The notes under the pieces are model-generated. The model ran no database searches. It saw nothing but the letters and a program-made list of their open reading frames with translations, and was not told the DNA's origin. The position numbers and the translations under genes were made by a program. From positions 2,232,001-2,296,000 of the forward strand of contig NZ_CP011807.3 in the NCBI RefSeq assembly GCF_001029105.3: a stretch of DNA of 64,000 nucleotides, given 5' to 3'. How positions within the stretch are numbered: position 1 is the first letter of the stretch; each line of letters begins with the position of its first letter. Below, piece by piece: positions 20,489-30,840 of this stretch. This DNA comes from Pandoraea faecigallinarum. GTDB taxonomy: Bacteria > Pseudomonadota > Gammaproteobacteria > Burkholderiales > Burkholderiaceae.

Positions 20489-21418
20489 TCAGTTCGACGA
20501 GCGTCTCGCGTGCAGGCGCACGGACGCGCTCACGCCGGCGAGCAGCAGCACGATAGCGGCAAGTTCCAGCCAACGCGGCGCGCGATGCTCGTAAAGGAAT
20601 CCATAGACGAGTGCGAACAGCGTTTCGAACACGATCATCTGTCCCGAGAGCGTCAGTGGCAGGCGTCGGCTTGCCGCATTCCAGAAAGCATTGCCAATGG
20701 TCGACGCGCCGAGCGCCACGGCAATATTCACGATCAGAAACATCTGCCAGTCTCGCTGTGCGTCGGCGGCAACCGGGGGCGGCAATAGCGCCGCGGGAAT
20801 CGCGAGTGCCACGGCTAGCACACCCGTGGCGACACCCGTCAGCAAGGACCATTCTTGACTCGTGAAATGTCCGAATTCTGCGAGATAGCGGGCGTTCGCG
20901 ACGGCGTACCAGGTCCAACTCAGCAGCGCACCCACGGCGCAGGCGACGCCGATGAGCGTCAATCGCCAGTCGCCGCCGCTGGCTGCGGCATGGGCAAAGA
21001 CATCCACATTGATGCAGACGATGCCCGCGGCGACCAGCGCCAGCGGGCCGGCAAGCTTCGACAGGGGCAAGGCGCCGTGATCCCGGCTGCCCACCAGCGT
21101 CACGGTGACCGGCAGCACGCCGACGATCAGCGATGCGGGGGCGATGCCCGCCATCTGGACGGCACCTGCGAGAAACAGGTAATAGACGAGATTGCCGACG
21201 AGGCTCAGTCGAAACAATGCGCGCCAGTCGTTGCCGGAGACGGAATGGCGCAGGCGGGACCAGAGCGGGGCTAGCAGCACGGCGGACACCAGTCCGTACA
21301 GCACGTAGCGAGCGGCAGATAGCTCAAGTGGCGAGAAGCCCGGCAGCAGGCGGGGCGCCAGAAACACCAGCCCCCATAACGCGCCCGCTGCCAAGCCATA
21401 AGAAATGCCTTTCCCCAT
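20489..21418 (-). CDS. EamA/DMT-family membrane transporter
   Basis: A 309-residue drug/metabolite transporter with about ten hydrophobic segments arranged as two EamA repeats. The N-terminus (GKGISYGLAAGALWGLVFLAPRLL) is a typical first helix and the C-terminus ends in basic residues. Substrate unknown. ATG 21418 was chosen because it begins the first helix. The frame stays open upstream through an octanucleotide repeat to a GTG at 21628, which would add about 70 residues of repetitive sequence. No strong Shine-Dalgarno precedes 21418. Confidence 0.85.
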   Translation of the reverse strand: MGKGISYGLAAGALWGLVFLAPRLLPGFSPLELSAARYVLYGLVSAVLLAPLWSRLRHSVSGNDWRALFRLSLVGNLVYYLFLAGAVQMAGIAPASLIVGVLPVTVTLVGSRDHGALPLSKLAGPLALVAAGIVCINVDVFAHAAASGGDWRLTLIGVACAVGALLSWTWYAVANARYLAEFGHFTSQEWSLLTGVATGVLAVALAIPAALLPPPVAADAQRDWQMFLIVNIAVALGASTIGNAFWNAASRRLPLTLSGQMIVFETLFALVYGFLYEHRAPRWLELAAIVLLLAGVSASVRLHARRSSN

Positions 21419-21443
21419 GAAATTCGTATCCGTGTCTAATGAT

Positions 21444-21569
21444 GCCGAACCGCCGAACCGCCGAACCGCCGAACCGCCGAACCGCCGAACCGCCGAACCG
21501 CCGAACCGCCGAACCGCCGAACCGCCGAACCGCCGAACCGCCGAACCGCCGAACCGCCGAACCGCCGAA
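21444..21569. repeat. Octanucleotide tandem repeat GCCGAACC, 15 full copies plus 6 nt
   Basis: Unit GCCGAACC repeats perfectly from 21444 to 21563 and then gives GCCGAA before diverging. It ends 25 nt upstream of the EamA start (minus strand). As the unit is 8 nt, one copy more or fewer shifts the reading frame; the sequence is free of stop codons in all frames. The open frames over it (AEPPNRRT on plus, AVRRFGGS on minus) are by-products of the repeat. Confidence 0.95.
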
Positions 21570-21795
21570 TTGGGCGCCGGCCGGTAAATCGGCGGCGGGT
21601 GTCCTCTGGAAGGGCGCAAGAATAGCACTCATGCCGAGCGTCGCTATTGTGAAATCCGGCAGTTGGCCGGCGCCGCCGGGGCTTCGCGGCATACCGTGGA
21701 AATACCGACTGGCGGTCGGAGCCCCGGTCTTTGCACGTCGGGCGCTATCTCGCCGACGTCTCGGGGAAAAAGCCCCTTGACATGTGGGGCGGACG

Positions 21796-23311
<1,516 letters not shown>

Positions 23312-23317
23312 TTGCCC

Positions 23318-24010
23318 ATGAAGGCCATGTTGCGTACGGTACTGTTCCTCGATGCGGCGTTGAATCTGGCACTCGGTGTGTTCCTGATCGCGTCGTTCTG
23401 GTCATCGCTGTATGCGGCCATCGATGTCCCTGCGCCGTCGCCCGTGCTTTATGCGCAGGTGCTCGGCGTGGCCTTCATCGGTGTGGCCTGGCTGCAATGG
23501 CACGCGACCGTGAATGGCCAGTTGACGGCGACCGTCGCGAAAGTGACGGGCCATGTCAACTGGGTGAGCGGTGCGTTCGTGCTGGGCTGGCTGATCTCCG
23601 GCCAGTTGGTCGTGTCGACGGGCGGCAAGCTGATGCTGGCCGTGCTCGGCGCCGTCCTGCTGGTAATAGGCGGTATTCTCGTCAAGCTGGCGTCGAGTGT
23701 GCGCACGAAAGAGCGCGTACAGGCGGCGCAACAGGCTGGCGAGCGGGTGCGTGGCGGTGTCGTGAGCGACACGCGGCGCGACGCACCGCAAGATTATTCC
23801 GATGCCCGGGTCGTCGACGAGTCCCGTGGCAGGCGCGCTGAGCCGCGTATGGAGACGCCTCGCGGCGGCTCCGCTCCCGTCAATACCACGCCGGTCGCGC
23901 CCGTGGGCGCCACCGGCATTGTCACGCCCGTGCCTTCTGCCACGGCGCCGACGTCCAACGAATCCACTTCATCCGTACCTCACGATGCACGACAAAATCC
24001 TCATTCTTGA
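23318..24010 (+). CDS. Small membrane protein of unknown function between guaB and guaA
   Basis: The 230-residue product has about four hydrophobic helices in the first 130 residues (around 8-28, 42-60, 78-95 and 100-120), then a basic stretch and a polar Arg/Pro/Thr/Ser-rich tail of roughly 100 residues that looks disordered. I do not recognise a family with confidence. It starts 7 nt after guaB, and its last 26 nt overlap the guaA start in another frame, so it is part of the gua transcript. A TTG six bases upstream is an alternative start. Confidence 0.75.
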   Translation: MKAMLRTVLFLDAALNLALGVFLIASFWSSLYAAIDVPAPSPVLYAQVLGVAFIGVAWLQWHATVNGQLTATVAKVTGHVNWVSGAFVLGWLISGQLVVSTGGKLMLAVLGAVLLVIGGILVKLASSVRTKERVQAAQQAGERVRGGVVSDTRRDAPQDYSDARVVDESRGRRAEPRMETPRGGSAPVNTTPVAPVGATGIVTPVPSATAPTSNESTSSVPHDARQNPHS

Positions 24011-25568
24011 CTTCGGCTCGCAAGTCACCCAGCTCATCGGACGCCGCGTTCGCGAAGCGCACGTCTACTGCGAGATTCACCCGAACGACGTTTCGAACGA
24101 ATTCATCCGCGAATTCAACCCGAAGGCGATCATTCTGTCGGGAAGTCACGCGAGCACGTACGAGGATCAGGATCTGCGCGCGCCGCAGGCGGTCTGGGAT
24201 CTGGGCGTGCCGGTGCTGGGCATTTGCTACGGCATGTTCGCGATGACGGTGCAACTGGGCGGTCAGGTCGAAGCCAGCAACCATCGCGAGTTTGGCTATG
24301 CGGAAGTGCGCGCGCATGGTCATACGCCGCTGCTCGACGGTCTCGAGGATTTCCGCACGGACGAAGGTCATGGCATGCTCAAGGTGTGGATGAGCCACGG
24401 CGACAAGGTGACGCAGCTGCCGGAAGGTTTTGCACTGATGGCGTCGACACCGAGTTGCCCGATTGCCGGGATGGCCGATGTAAAGCGTCATTACTATGCG
24501 GTGCAGTTCCACCCGGAAGTCACGCATACCGTGAAGGGTCGCGAACTGCTTGAGCGTTTCGTGCTGGAGATCGCCGGGGCCAAACCGGACTGGATCATGC
24601 GCGATCACATCGAGGAGGCCGTCAAGGCGATACGCGAGCAGGTGGGCGATGAGGAAGTGATTCTCGGTCTGTCGGGCGGCGTCGATTCGAGTGTCGCGGC
24701 GGCGCTCATTCATCGTGCGATTGGCGATCAGTTGACGTGTGTGTTCGTCGATCACGGTCTGCTGCGTCTGGACGAAGGCAAGATGGTGATGGAGATGTTC
24801 CAGGGCCGTCTGCATGCGAAGGTGGTGCACGTGGACGCCACGGCGCAGTTCATGGGCCACTTGGCGGGCGTGACGGATCCGGAGCAGAAGCGCAAGATCA
24901 TCGGCCGCGAGTTCGTCGAAGTGTTCCAGGCGGAAGCGAAGAAGCTGAAGAACGCGAAGTGGCTGGCGCAGGGAACGATCTATCCGGACGTTATCGAGTC
25001 GGGCGGCGCGAAGACAAAGAAGGCGACGACGATCAAGAGCCACCACAACGTGGGCGGCTTGCCGGAGACGCTGGGCCTGAAGTTGTTGGAACCGCTGCGC
25101 GATCTGTTCAAGGACGAAGTGCGCGAACTGGGCGTTGCGCTTGGCCTGCCGCATGACATGGTCTACCGCCACCCGTTCCCGGGTCCGGGCCTCGGTGTAC
25201 GTATTCTGGGTGAAGTGAAGCAGGAGTACGCCGATCTGCTGCGTCGCGCGGATGCGATCTTCATCGAAGAGCTGCGCAACACGGTCGAGCCGAACAGCGG
25301 CAAGACGTGGTACGAACTGACGAGTCAGGCGTTTGCCGTGTTCCTCCCGGTGAAGAGCGTTGGCGTGATGGGCGATGGCCGCACTTACGAGTGGGTCGTG
25401 GCACTGCGTGCCGTGCAGACGCAAGACTTCATGACGGCACACTGGGCGCACCTGCCGCACGAGCTGCTCGGCAAGGTGTCGAACCGTATCATCAACGAAG
25501 TGCGTGGCTTGAACCGTGTCGTGTACGACATCTCGGGCAAGCCGCCTGCGACGATCGAGTGGGAATGA
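23985..25568 (+). CDS. guaA: GMP synthase (glutamine-hydrolysing)
   Basis: Aminates XMP to GMP with ATP and glutamine. The product is 527 residues. The class I amidotransferase domain has [18 protein letters not shown], nucleophile Cys81 in GICYGM and QFHPEV. The ATP pyrophosphatase domain has the P-loop [13 protein letters not shown], followed by the C-terminal dimerisation domain ending PPATIEWE. The ATG at 23985 lies inside the upstream gene and matches the family N-terminus ([12 protein letters not shown]). Confidence 0.97.
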   Translation: MHDKILILDFGSQVTQLIGRRVREAHVYCEIHPNDVSNEFIREFNPKAIILSGSHASTYEDQDLRAPQAVWDLGVPVLGICYGMFAMTVQLGGQVEASNHREFGYAEVRAHGHTPLLDGLEDFRTDEGHGMLKVWMSHGDKVTQLPEGFALMASTPSCPIAGMADVKRHYYAVQFHPEVTHTVKGRELLERFVLEIAGAKPDWIMRDHIEEAVKAIREQVGDEEVILGLSGGVDSSVAAALIHRAIGDQLTCVFVDHGLLRLDEGKMVMEMFQGRLHAKVVHVDATAQFMGHLAGVTDPEQKRKIIGREFVEVFQAEAKKLKNAKWLAQGTIYPDVIESGGAKTKKATTIKSHHNVGGLPETLGLKLLEPLRDLFKDEVRELGVALGLPHDMVYRHPFPGPGLGVRILGEVKQEYADLLRRADAIFIEELRNTVEPNSGKTWYELTSQAFAVFLPVKSVGVMGDGRTYEWVVALRAVQTQDFMTAHWAHLPHELLGKVSNRIINEVRGLNRVVYDISGKPPATIEWE

Positions 25569-25631
25569 TCTGAAATCACCTCATGGCCGTTATGGCAGTA
25601 TCAAAGTCACCATAAAGCCTTCCGATACAAG

Positions 25632-25660
25632 AGGGCGAGGCAAACGTGCAGTCTCGCCCT
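25632..25660 (+). other. Hairpin downstream of guaA
   Basis: AGGGCGAG (25632-25639) pairs with CTCGCCCT (25653-25660) around a 13-nt loop; no T tract follows. It may be a weak terminator or processing signal in the 209-nt space between guaA and the convergent SDR gene, where nothing else was recognised. Confidence 0.35.
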
Positions 25661-25777
25661 GTACGGGGCATTACGGCGGTAAGGCCTGCATCGCGGAATG
25701 GATTCGACGATGCGAGCGCGCCGCACATTGGTGAATGTCGCGAATGTCGTGGGCTGGTTGAGCCACGACTGCACGCC

Positions 25778-26482
25778 TCAGACCGAACGCGTCAGTCCGC
25801 CGTCGACCCGAATGTTCTGTCCCGTGATGTAGCCGCCGCCCTCCGAGGCAAGAAACGCCACGGTCGCAGCGATCTCCTCGGCCTTGCCGTAGCGCCGCAT
25901 CGGCACGCTTTCACGCCGCGTTTCCTGTTGCGGCAGGCTATCGATCCAGCCCGGCAAAATGTTGTTCATGCGGATGTTGTCCTTCGCATACTTGTCCGCG
26001 AACAGCTTGGTGAACGACGCGAGTCCGGCGCGGAAAACGGCCGACGTCGGAAACATTTCGCTGGGTTCGAACGCCCATGCGGTCGAGATGTTGATGATCG
26101 CGCCCGCGCCTTGCGCCTGCATGATCGGCGTGACGAGCCGCGTCGGACGGATGACGTTCATAAGATACGTGTCCATGCCGCGATGCCAGTCTTCGTCGCT
26201 AATCTCCAGGACCGCCGCGCGCGGCCCATGACCAGCGCTATTCACCAGCACGTCGATACGTCCCCAGCGCGCGAGCGCCAGATCGACCAGCGCTTTCAGA
26301 TCGTCGTTCGACTGATTCGACCCGGTCACGCCGACGCCACCCAACTCGGCAGCGAGCGCCTCGCCCTTGCCGGACGACGACAGAATGCCGACCTTGAACC
26401 CGTCCGCGGCCAGCCGCCGCGCCGCCGCGGCACCCATGCCGCTACCACCGGCGGTGATCAACGCCACTTTTTCCACTGTCAT
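25778..26482 (-). CDS. Short-chain dehydrogenase/reductase with atypical active site
   Basis: A 234-residue classical-SDR-sized protein. The cofactor loop reads ITAGGSGMGAAAARR, NAG is present (LVNSAGHG), and INISTAWAF supplies the catalytic Ser position. Where the family has YxxxK, this protein reads SAVFRAGLASFTK, so Tyr appears replaced by Ser and Lys by Arg. The C-terminus (GGGYITGQNIRVDGG) is standard. Start 26482 has GGAGAG upstream. It may use another mechanism or bind without catalysis. A truncated LysR gene is divergent from it. Confidence 0.82.
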   Translation of the reverse strand: MTVEKVALITAGGSGMGAAAARRLAADGFKVGILSSSGKGEALAAELGGVGVTGSNQSNDDLKALVDLALARWGRIDVLVNSAGHGPRAAVLEISDEDWHRGMDTYLMNVIRPTRLVTPIMQAQGAGAIINISTAWAFEPSEMFPTSAVFRAGLASFTKLFADKYAKDNIRMNNILPGWIDSLPQQETRRESVPMRRYGKAEEIAATVAFLASEGGGYITGQNIRVDGGLTRSV

Positions 26483-26617
26483 GCTGATACTCTCCGGATA
26501 CGCTGGCTGACGCCCGTATGGCGGCCAGATCTCGTGAAACATGTTCGAGAGCGTACCACCGTGCGACCGCCGCGGCGCATCAGTTTTCGACACGTCATTC
26601 AGTAGAAAAATTACGCC

Positions 26618-26770
26618 GTGACAGAGGCCATCGGCCGGTTGCCGTCGCTCGATGCGCTGCATGCTTTCGAGACAGCCAGCCGCTATCTCGACTTCCGGCT
26701 GGCGGCGCAGGCGTGGGGCGTCGCGCAGGGCATGGTGGCCCAACAGGTGCGCGCACTCGAAGCCGATCAC
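26618..26770 (+). pseudogene. LysR-type regulator, broken after the DNA-binding domain
   Basis: From GTG 26618 the frame encodes a GcvA-like LysR N-terminus: LPSLDALHAFETASRYLDFR, then AAQAW and VAQQVRALEAD. This is the winged helix-turn-helix of about 50 residues. After LEAD the frame runs into the 3' end of the convergent MFS gene (which stops at 26767) and all similarity ends, so the roughly 240-residue effector domain is missing. It is divergent from the SDR gene, the normal place for its regulator. A deletion joining it to the MFS gene is the simplest explanation. Confidence 0.75.
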
Positions 26771-28002
26771 GCCTCGGCATCGATGCCGGCGCGCTGTACG
26801 AAGCCATGTCGTTTGGCGGCAAACGTCACTCCCCAGGCAGCGAGCGCGAGGACGATCAGCACATGCGGCAGTGCGCAGGCACCCCATGTCGACAATACGG
26901 CGCCGCCGAGTATGCCGCTACCGGCGAAGGACAGATTGAAGACTGTCACGAGCATCGATTGCGCCACGTGTTCGTGCCTGCCGGCCGCGTTACCGAGGGC
27001 CGTTTGCAGGATCGTTGGCGCACCACTGAAACTCAGGCCCCACAGCACGGCCCCCGCCATGAGCACCGGCCATGAGCCGGGCCAGCCGCCGAACGCGACG
27101 ATCACCGCGACAAACGTCCCCAATGCCAACAGCGCGAGCCTGCGCAACCACCGGTCCACCCACAGCCCAATCCCCCACAGGCCCACGAGCGTGAAGATAC
27201 CGAACGTCGATAACAGCGTCGCAAGCCCGTCGCTCATGCCGGCCGACGCGAGAAACGGCGCGATATAGGTGTACATCGTGTAATGCGCGACGACCCACAG
27301 CATGACCACCGCGAGGACTGGACGCACGCCAGGCAGGCGGAGTACGTCCACGACACGGGTGCGGGCGGATTGACCGTCGGCACTCTCGTTTGCATTGCTC
27401 ACATTGGGCACGATCAGCAACATCCAGCCAACCAGCACGAAGGCGAATGCCGACAGGCCGCCGAAGACCCATCGCCATCCGATCAGATGGCCGAGCGTCG
27501 TGGCGGCGGGCACCCCAATGGCCAGCGCCAGCGGAATGCCGAGCATGGCGAATGCGAGGGCACGGCCCTGGCGGGCCGGATTCACGAGCCGTCGGGCGTA
27601 GGTCGCAATCTCGCTCCACGCAACGCCTGTAGCGAGCCCCACGACGAAGCGCGCGACGAGAGTCCATGTGAAATCGGACGAGATCGCCGTGGCCGCGTTG
27701 CACAGGGCAAAGCCGAGCAGGGCGGCGACGAGCACGGTCCGGCGCGACCAGCGGTGCATCAATACCGTGAGCGGCACCGCGCCGAGTCCGGCGCCCAACG
27801 CGCAAAGCGTGACCATCTGGCCCGCCCATGATTCGGAGATACGAAATCCGTCGGCCAATTGCGGCAACAATCCGGCGGGCACCGTTTCGTTCGCCGCAGC
27901 GATGAAGGAAGCGAGCATCAGCGCGGTGAGCGATGCCCAGGGCGTGGCGTCGACCGGCGGCGCGACGGCGGAGGAAGAAATCGAGGCAGGGGAAGCGGAC
28001 AT
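26767..28002 (-). CDS. MFS transporter, DHA1 (AraJ-like efflux) type
   Basis: A 411-residue protein with about twelve hydrophobic helices. The N-terminus is a Ser/Ala/Pro-rich leader before the first helix (ASFIAAANETVPAGLLPQLA), a pattern of sugar and drug efflux DHA1 proteins. HRWSRRTVLV is the loop 2-3 motif and FVVGLATGVAW is typical of helix 4. The substrate is unknown. It is divergent from a LysR regulator 112 nt away, likely its controller. Its stop codon lies at the junction with the truncated LysR fragment. Confidence 0.88.
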   Translation of the reverse strand: MSASPASISSSAVAPPVDATPWASLTALMLASFIAAANETVPAGLLPQLADGFRISESWAGQMVTLCALGAGLGAVPLTVLMHRWSRRTVLVAALLGFALCNAATAISSDFTWTLVARFVVGLATGVAWSEIATYARRLVNPARQGRALAFAMLGIPLALAIGVPAATTLGHLIGWRWVFGGLSAFAFVLVGWMLLIVPNVSNANESADGQSARTRVVDVLRLPGVRPVLAVVMLWVVAHYTMYTYIAPFLASAGMSDGLATLLSTFGIFTLVGLWGIGLWVDRWLRRLALLALGTFVAVIVAFGGWPGSWPVLMAGAVLWGLSFSGAPTILQTALGNAAGRHEHVAQSMLVTVFNLSFAGSGILGGAVLSTWGACALPHVLIVLALAAWGVTFAAKRHGFVQRAGIDAEA

Positions 28003-28042
28003 GGTGGCTAGTCAATCGAATGTCCCTGGCGGGACGACGTGG

Positions 28043-28081
28043 GATAGTCTGCCGACATCCGCGATATTTGATAATCTGCCG
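28043..28081. promoter_or_regulatory. Direct repeat in the MFS/LysR divergent region
   Basis: GATAGTCTGCCG (28043-28054) and GATAATCTGCCG (28070-28081) differ at one base and are offset by 27 bp in the 112-bp space between divergent genes. They are candidate binding half-sites for the adjacent LysR regulator. Confidence 0.35.
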
Positions 28082-28114
28082 GGAATTTGAATGACTTTCA
28101 AATCCAGATAGAAG

Positions 28115-29053
28115 ATGGCGACTGACAAACTGGGCGACATGCGATTGTTCAGCACGGCGGCGGCGCTTGGCAGCCTGTCTGCGGCGGGCCGCAAACTGGG
28201 CCTTTCGCCGGCAGCGGCCAGTGCGCGGCTTGCGAAGCTGGAGGCCGCATTGCATACGCGGCTGTTCATGCGCACCACGCGGCAGTTGCGACTGACCGAG
28301 GAGGGGCGTGTCTATCTCGCGCACTGCCTGATTGCCTTGCAGGCTATTGAAGACGGGGAGGCGGCGCTCCAGGCCGGGTGCGCGGCGATTCGCGGCAAGA
28401 TCCGCGTGTCGGCGTCGACCGATTTCGGCACGCACAAGCTTTCGCCCTGGCTCGACGAGTTCACCGAGCGTTATCCGGACATCCGGTTATCGCTGACACT
28501 CACGGACTCTCTGTCCAATCTCGTGCAGGACGACGTCGACCTGGCCATCCGTTTCAGCGAACCGGACGACGGCACGCTCGTGGCGCGGCGTCTCGCGCCG
28601 ATGTGCCGCGTGCTGTGCGCGTCGCCCGACTATCTGGCGCGGCATGGCGAACCGGCGACGCCCGACGCGTTGTCGGCTCATCGGTTCATCGTGCTGGTGA
28701 CGGCCGCGGGGCCGCTCAATGACTTCCACTTCCGCAGGGGCGAAGCGACATGGCGATTCACGGTGCCGATGGCGCAGGCGTGGGAGACGAACGATGGCAC
28801 GATCGCGCGGCGCTGGGCGCTCGATGGGCGTGGCATCGTCCGAAAAACGCTTTGGGACGCCGCGGACGATGTGCGCGCCGGACGGCTGAAGATCGTGCTG
28901 CCGGACTTCATCGCGAAGGAACCCGGCGTGTATGCGGTGCGGCATCGCACGCGTTACATGGTGCCGCGCGTGCGTGCGCTGCTCGACTTCCTGATCGACA
29001 GGTTCGAACGGGAGACGAGAGCCTGGCCCGACGTTGATACTTGCCGAGTGTGA
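28115..29053 (+). CDS. LysR-family transcriptional regulator
   Basis: The 312-residue product has an N-terminal winged helix-turn-helix (MRLFSTAAALGSLSAAGRKL to FMRTTRQLRLTEEGR) and a C-terminal type-2 periplasmic-binding-like domain (IRVSASTDFGTHKLSP, then DDVDLAIRF), typical of the CrgA/DmlR-like subgroup. It is divergent from the MFS exporter and probably controls it. The last bases lie just before the LON-domain gene start. Confidence 0.92.
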   Translation: MATDKLGDMRLFSTAAALGSLSAAGRKLGLSPAAASARLAKLEAALHTRLFMRTTRQLRLTEEGRVYLAHCLIALQAIEDGEAALQAGCAAIRGKIRVSASTDFGTHKLSPWLDEFTERYPDIRLSLTLTDSLSNLVQDDVDLAIRFSEPDDGTLVARRLAPMCRVLCASPDYLARHGEPATPDALSAHRFIVLVTAAGPLNDFHFRRGEATWRFTVPMAQAWETNDGTIARRWALDGRGIVRKTLWDAADDVRAGRLKIVLPDFIAKEPGVYAVRHRTRYMVPRVRALLDFLIDRFERETRAWPDVDTCRV

Positions 29054-29057
29054 CTTC

Positions 29058-29687
29058 ATGTCATCATACGGCATGGCCCAGATCCCGCTCTTCCCGCTCG
29101 GCAACGCCTTGTTTCCCGCTGGGGTGTTGCATTTGCGCATCTTCGAGGTGCGCTATCTCGACATGATCAAGCGGTGTCTTGCCGATGGCACGGAGTTTGG
29201 CGTCGTCGTGTTGCGGCAGGGCAGTGAGGTGCGGTTGCCCGACAGCGTGGAGGAGCCCGCGATGATCGGCACCATGGCGCGTATCGAGGACTGGCGTGCG
29301 CCTATGCCTGCGTTGCTCGAACTGGTTTGCCGCGGAACGACCAAGTTCCGGCTCTCGTCCGTTGCGCTTGGCAAATACGGACTGTGGACGGGCGAAGCGG
29401 AAATGTTGCCCGCCGACGTCAGTGTCGCGCTGCCCGACACGCTTCAGGTCAGTGCCGATACGCTGGGCAAGCTGATTGCCGGTTTGCAGCGCGATCCGGC
29501 GCGCGCGGCAAAGCTTCCATTGGCGCCGCCTTACCGGCTGGACGAATGCGGCTGGGTGGCGGACCGCTGGGCGGAGTTGCTGCCGCTGCCCGCGCATGAG
29601 AAAGAAACGCTGCTGGGCATCGACGACCCGGTCGCGCGGCTTGCCCGCATTCAGGCCTTTCTGACCGATCACGGCGTGTTGTCCTGA
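29058..29687 (+). CDS. LON substrate-binding-domain protein
   Basis: A stand-alone 209-residue protein related to the N-terminal domain of Lon protease: IPLFPLGNALFPAGVLHLRI, FEVRYLDMI and GTMARIEDW are diagnostic. There is no ATPase or protease domain. Such proteins are common in proteobacteria; the role is not defined. The start could be 29058 (MSSYGMAQ) or 29073 (MAQIPLF). It begins 4 nt after the LysR gene ends. Confidence 0.9.
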   Translation: MSSYGMAQIPLFPLGNALFPAGVLHLRIFEVRYLDMIKRCLADGTEFGVVVLRQGSEVRLPDSVEEPAMIGTMARIEDWRAPMPALLELVCRGTTKFRLSSVALGKYGLWTGEAEMLPADVSVALPDTLQVSADTLGKLIAGLQRDPARAAKLPLAPPYRLDECGWVADRWAELLPLPAHEKETLLGIDDPVARLARIQAFLTDHGVLS

Positions 29688-29816
29688 GCCTTTCGCCCCG
29701 GGCCCGTTCGGCGTCACGGCGGGAATGTCGTCATTCCCGTGCGGACAGGCGATAATGTCGCCTGTCCAGATTTCCCCATGCCATCGCCGTGTGCGGCGGC
29801 ATCGTCACACGAATCC

Positions 29817-30725
29817 ATGACAGTCCAGATCAACGAAGAACTCAAGGCGTACATCGATCCGCTCACGCCTGACGAATACGCTGCACTCGAACAGAGTCTG
29901 CTTGCCGAAGGTTGCCGCGATGCGCTCGTGCTGTGGGGCGACGTGCTGGTCGACGGCCACAACCGTTACGAAATTTGCCGCAAGCACGACATCGAATTCC
30001 GCACGGTCCAGAATCCGTCGTTCAAGTCGATGGACGATGTCCACCTGTGGATGATCGACAACCACCTGGGCCGCAGAAGCGTGTCCGACTATCAGCGCGG
30101 CGTGCTGGCGTTGCGCAAGAAGACGATCCTCGAAGCGCGCGATGTGCCCGCCGGCTCTGTGCCCGGGGCGGCGTCCGCTGCGCCGCAGGACACCGCACAG
30201 TCGGGCGCGGCCGCCGGTGAAGCGCCGTCGCGGGATGCGTCGAAGCCGTCGATTCCCGCTCACACCATGGCGCTCACGCGCGCAGCGCTGGCGCGTGCGG
30301 CGCGTTTGTCGAGCAATACGCTGGGGCAGATCGAGCAGATCCATAATGCGGCGGCGCCTGAACTCGTGGACGCCGTCAAGCGTGGCGAAGTCTCGATCAA
30401 TGCCGCCGCTGCCGTGTCGACGTTGCCGCAGGCGGCACAGGTCGCTGCGGTGGTTGCGGGCAAGCAGGAATTGCGGGAGCTGGCGCGCTCAGTGCGTGAG
30501 GCGCGTCCGGTCAAGCCGCGCAAGAAGAAGGAAGAGGAGATCACCGGGGAGGACGACGGCACGCCGCCTTGGGACACGAGCGCCGATCCGTCGGACGAAC
30601 TGATGCGGCTTGCCCGGGAACTCAAGGCCGTGACGGCCGAGCGCGACGCGCTCAAGAAAAAAGTCGCCCATCTCACCATCGCGCTGGCCGAGGCGCGCGC
30701 CGGGAAGTCGGCAGGGCAGCCTTGA
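29817..30725 (+). CDS. ParB-like (plasmid replication/partition-related) protein
   Basis: The 302-residue product has an N-terminal ParB/sulfiredoxin-like fold with VDGHNRYEICRKHDIEF, a helical middle (NHLGRRSVSDYQRGVLALRK), an Ala/Pro/Ser-rich linker, then ALARAARLSSNTLGQIEQI and EVSINAAAAVS as in ParB-type helix-turn-helix regions, and a charged coiled-coil C-terminus. No parA or replication gene is nearby, so it is an orphan. The start is uncertain: 29778 (MPSPCAAA) would add 13 residues, and neither start has a strong ribosome binding site. Confidence 0.8.
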   Translation: MTVQINEELKAYIDPLTPDEYAALEQSLLAEGCRDALVLWGDVLVDGHNRYEICRKHDIEFRTVQNPSFKSMDDVHLWMIDNHLGRRSVSDYQRGVLALRKKTILEARDVPAGSVPGAASAAPQDTAQSGAAAGEAPSRDASKPSIPAHTMALTRAALARAARLSSNTLGQIEQIHNAAAPELVDAVKRGEVSINAAAAVSTLPQAAQVAAVVAGKQELRELARSVREARPVKPRKKKEEEITGEDDGTPPWDTSADPSDELMRLARELKAVTAERDALKKKVAHLTIALAEARAGKSAGQP

Positions 30726-30727
30726 CA

Positions 30728-30762
30728 CTTCATGGCGTGCAAACCTGCTGCACGCCATGAAG
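30728..30762. terminator. Long hairpin after the ParB-like gene
   Basis: A 14-bp perfect stem (30728-30741 with 30749-30762) with a 7-nt loop begins 2 nt after the stop codon. It lacks a T tract on either side, so it may act as a transcript-stabilising or factor-dependent terminator for the convergent ParB-like and livF genes. Confidence 0.5.
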
Positions 30763-30810
30763 CCGTCGCCCCCCGGCGCCGAAAGGCCGGCGCGATGCGA
30801 TGGGCAGTCC

Positions 30811-30840
30811 GGGAACCACGGGAACCACGGGAACCACGGG
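30811..30840. repeat. Nonanucleotide tandem repeat GGGAACCAC, 3 copies plus GGG
   Basis: GGGAACCAC is repeated three times without error and followed by GGG, in the short space between the ParB-like gene and the livF stop. No coding role is seen. Confidence 0.85.

Noticed and set aside
21444..21569. CRISPR array
   Set aside because: The units are 8 nt, perfectly contiguous and without spacers.
21405..21780. Plus-strand open frames encoding AEPPNRRT repeats
   Set aside because: They exist only because the 8-nt repeat lacks stop codons in every frame; no ribosome binding site and no conserved sequence outside the repeat.
21777..21782. TTGACA as the guaB -35
   Set aside because: It is 36 bp from the TATAAT, about twice the allowed spacing.
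23922..25460. Open frame of 512 codons on the minus strand opposite guaA
   Set aside because: Shadow of guaA caused by high GC and codon bias.
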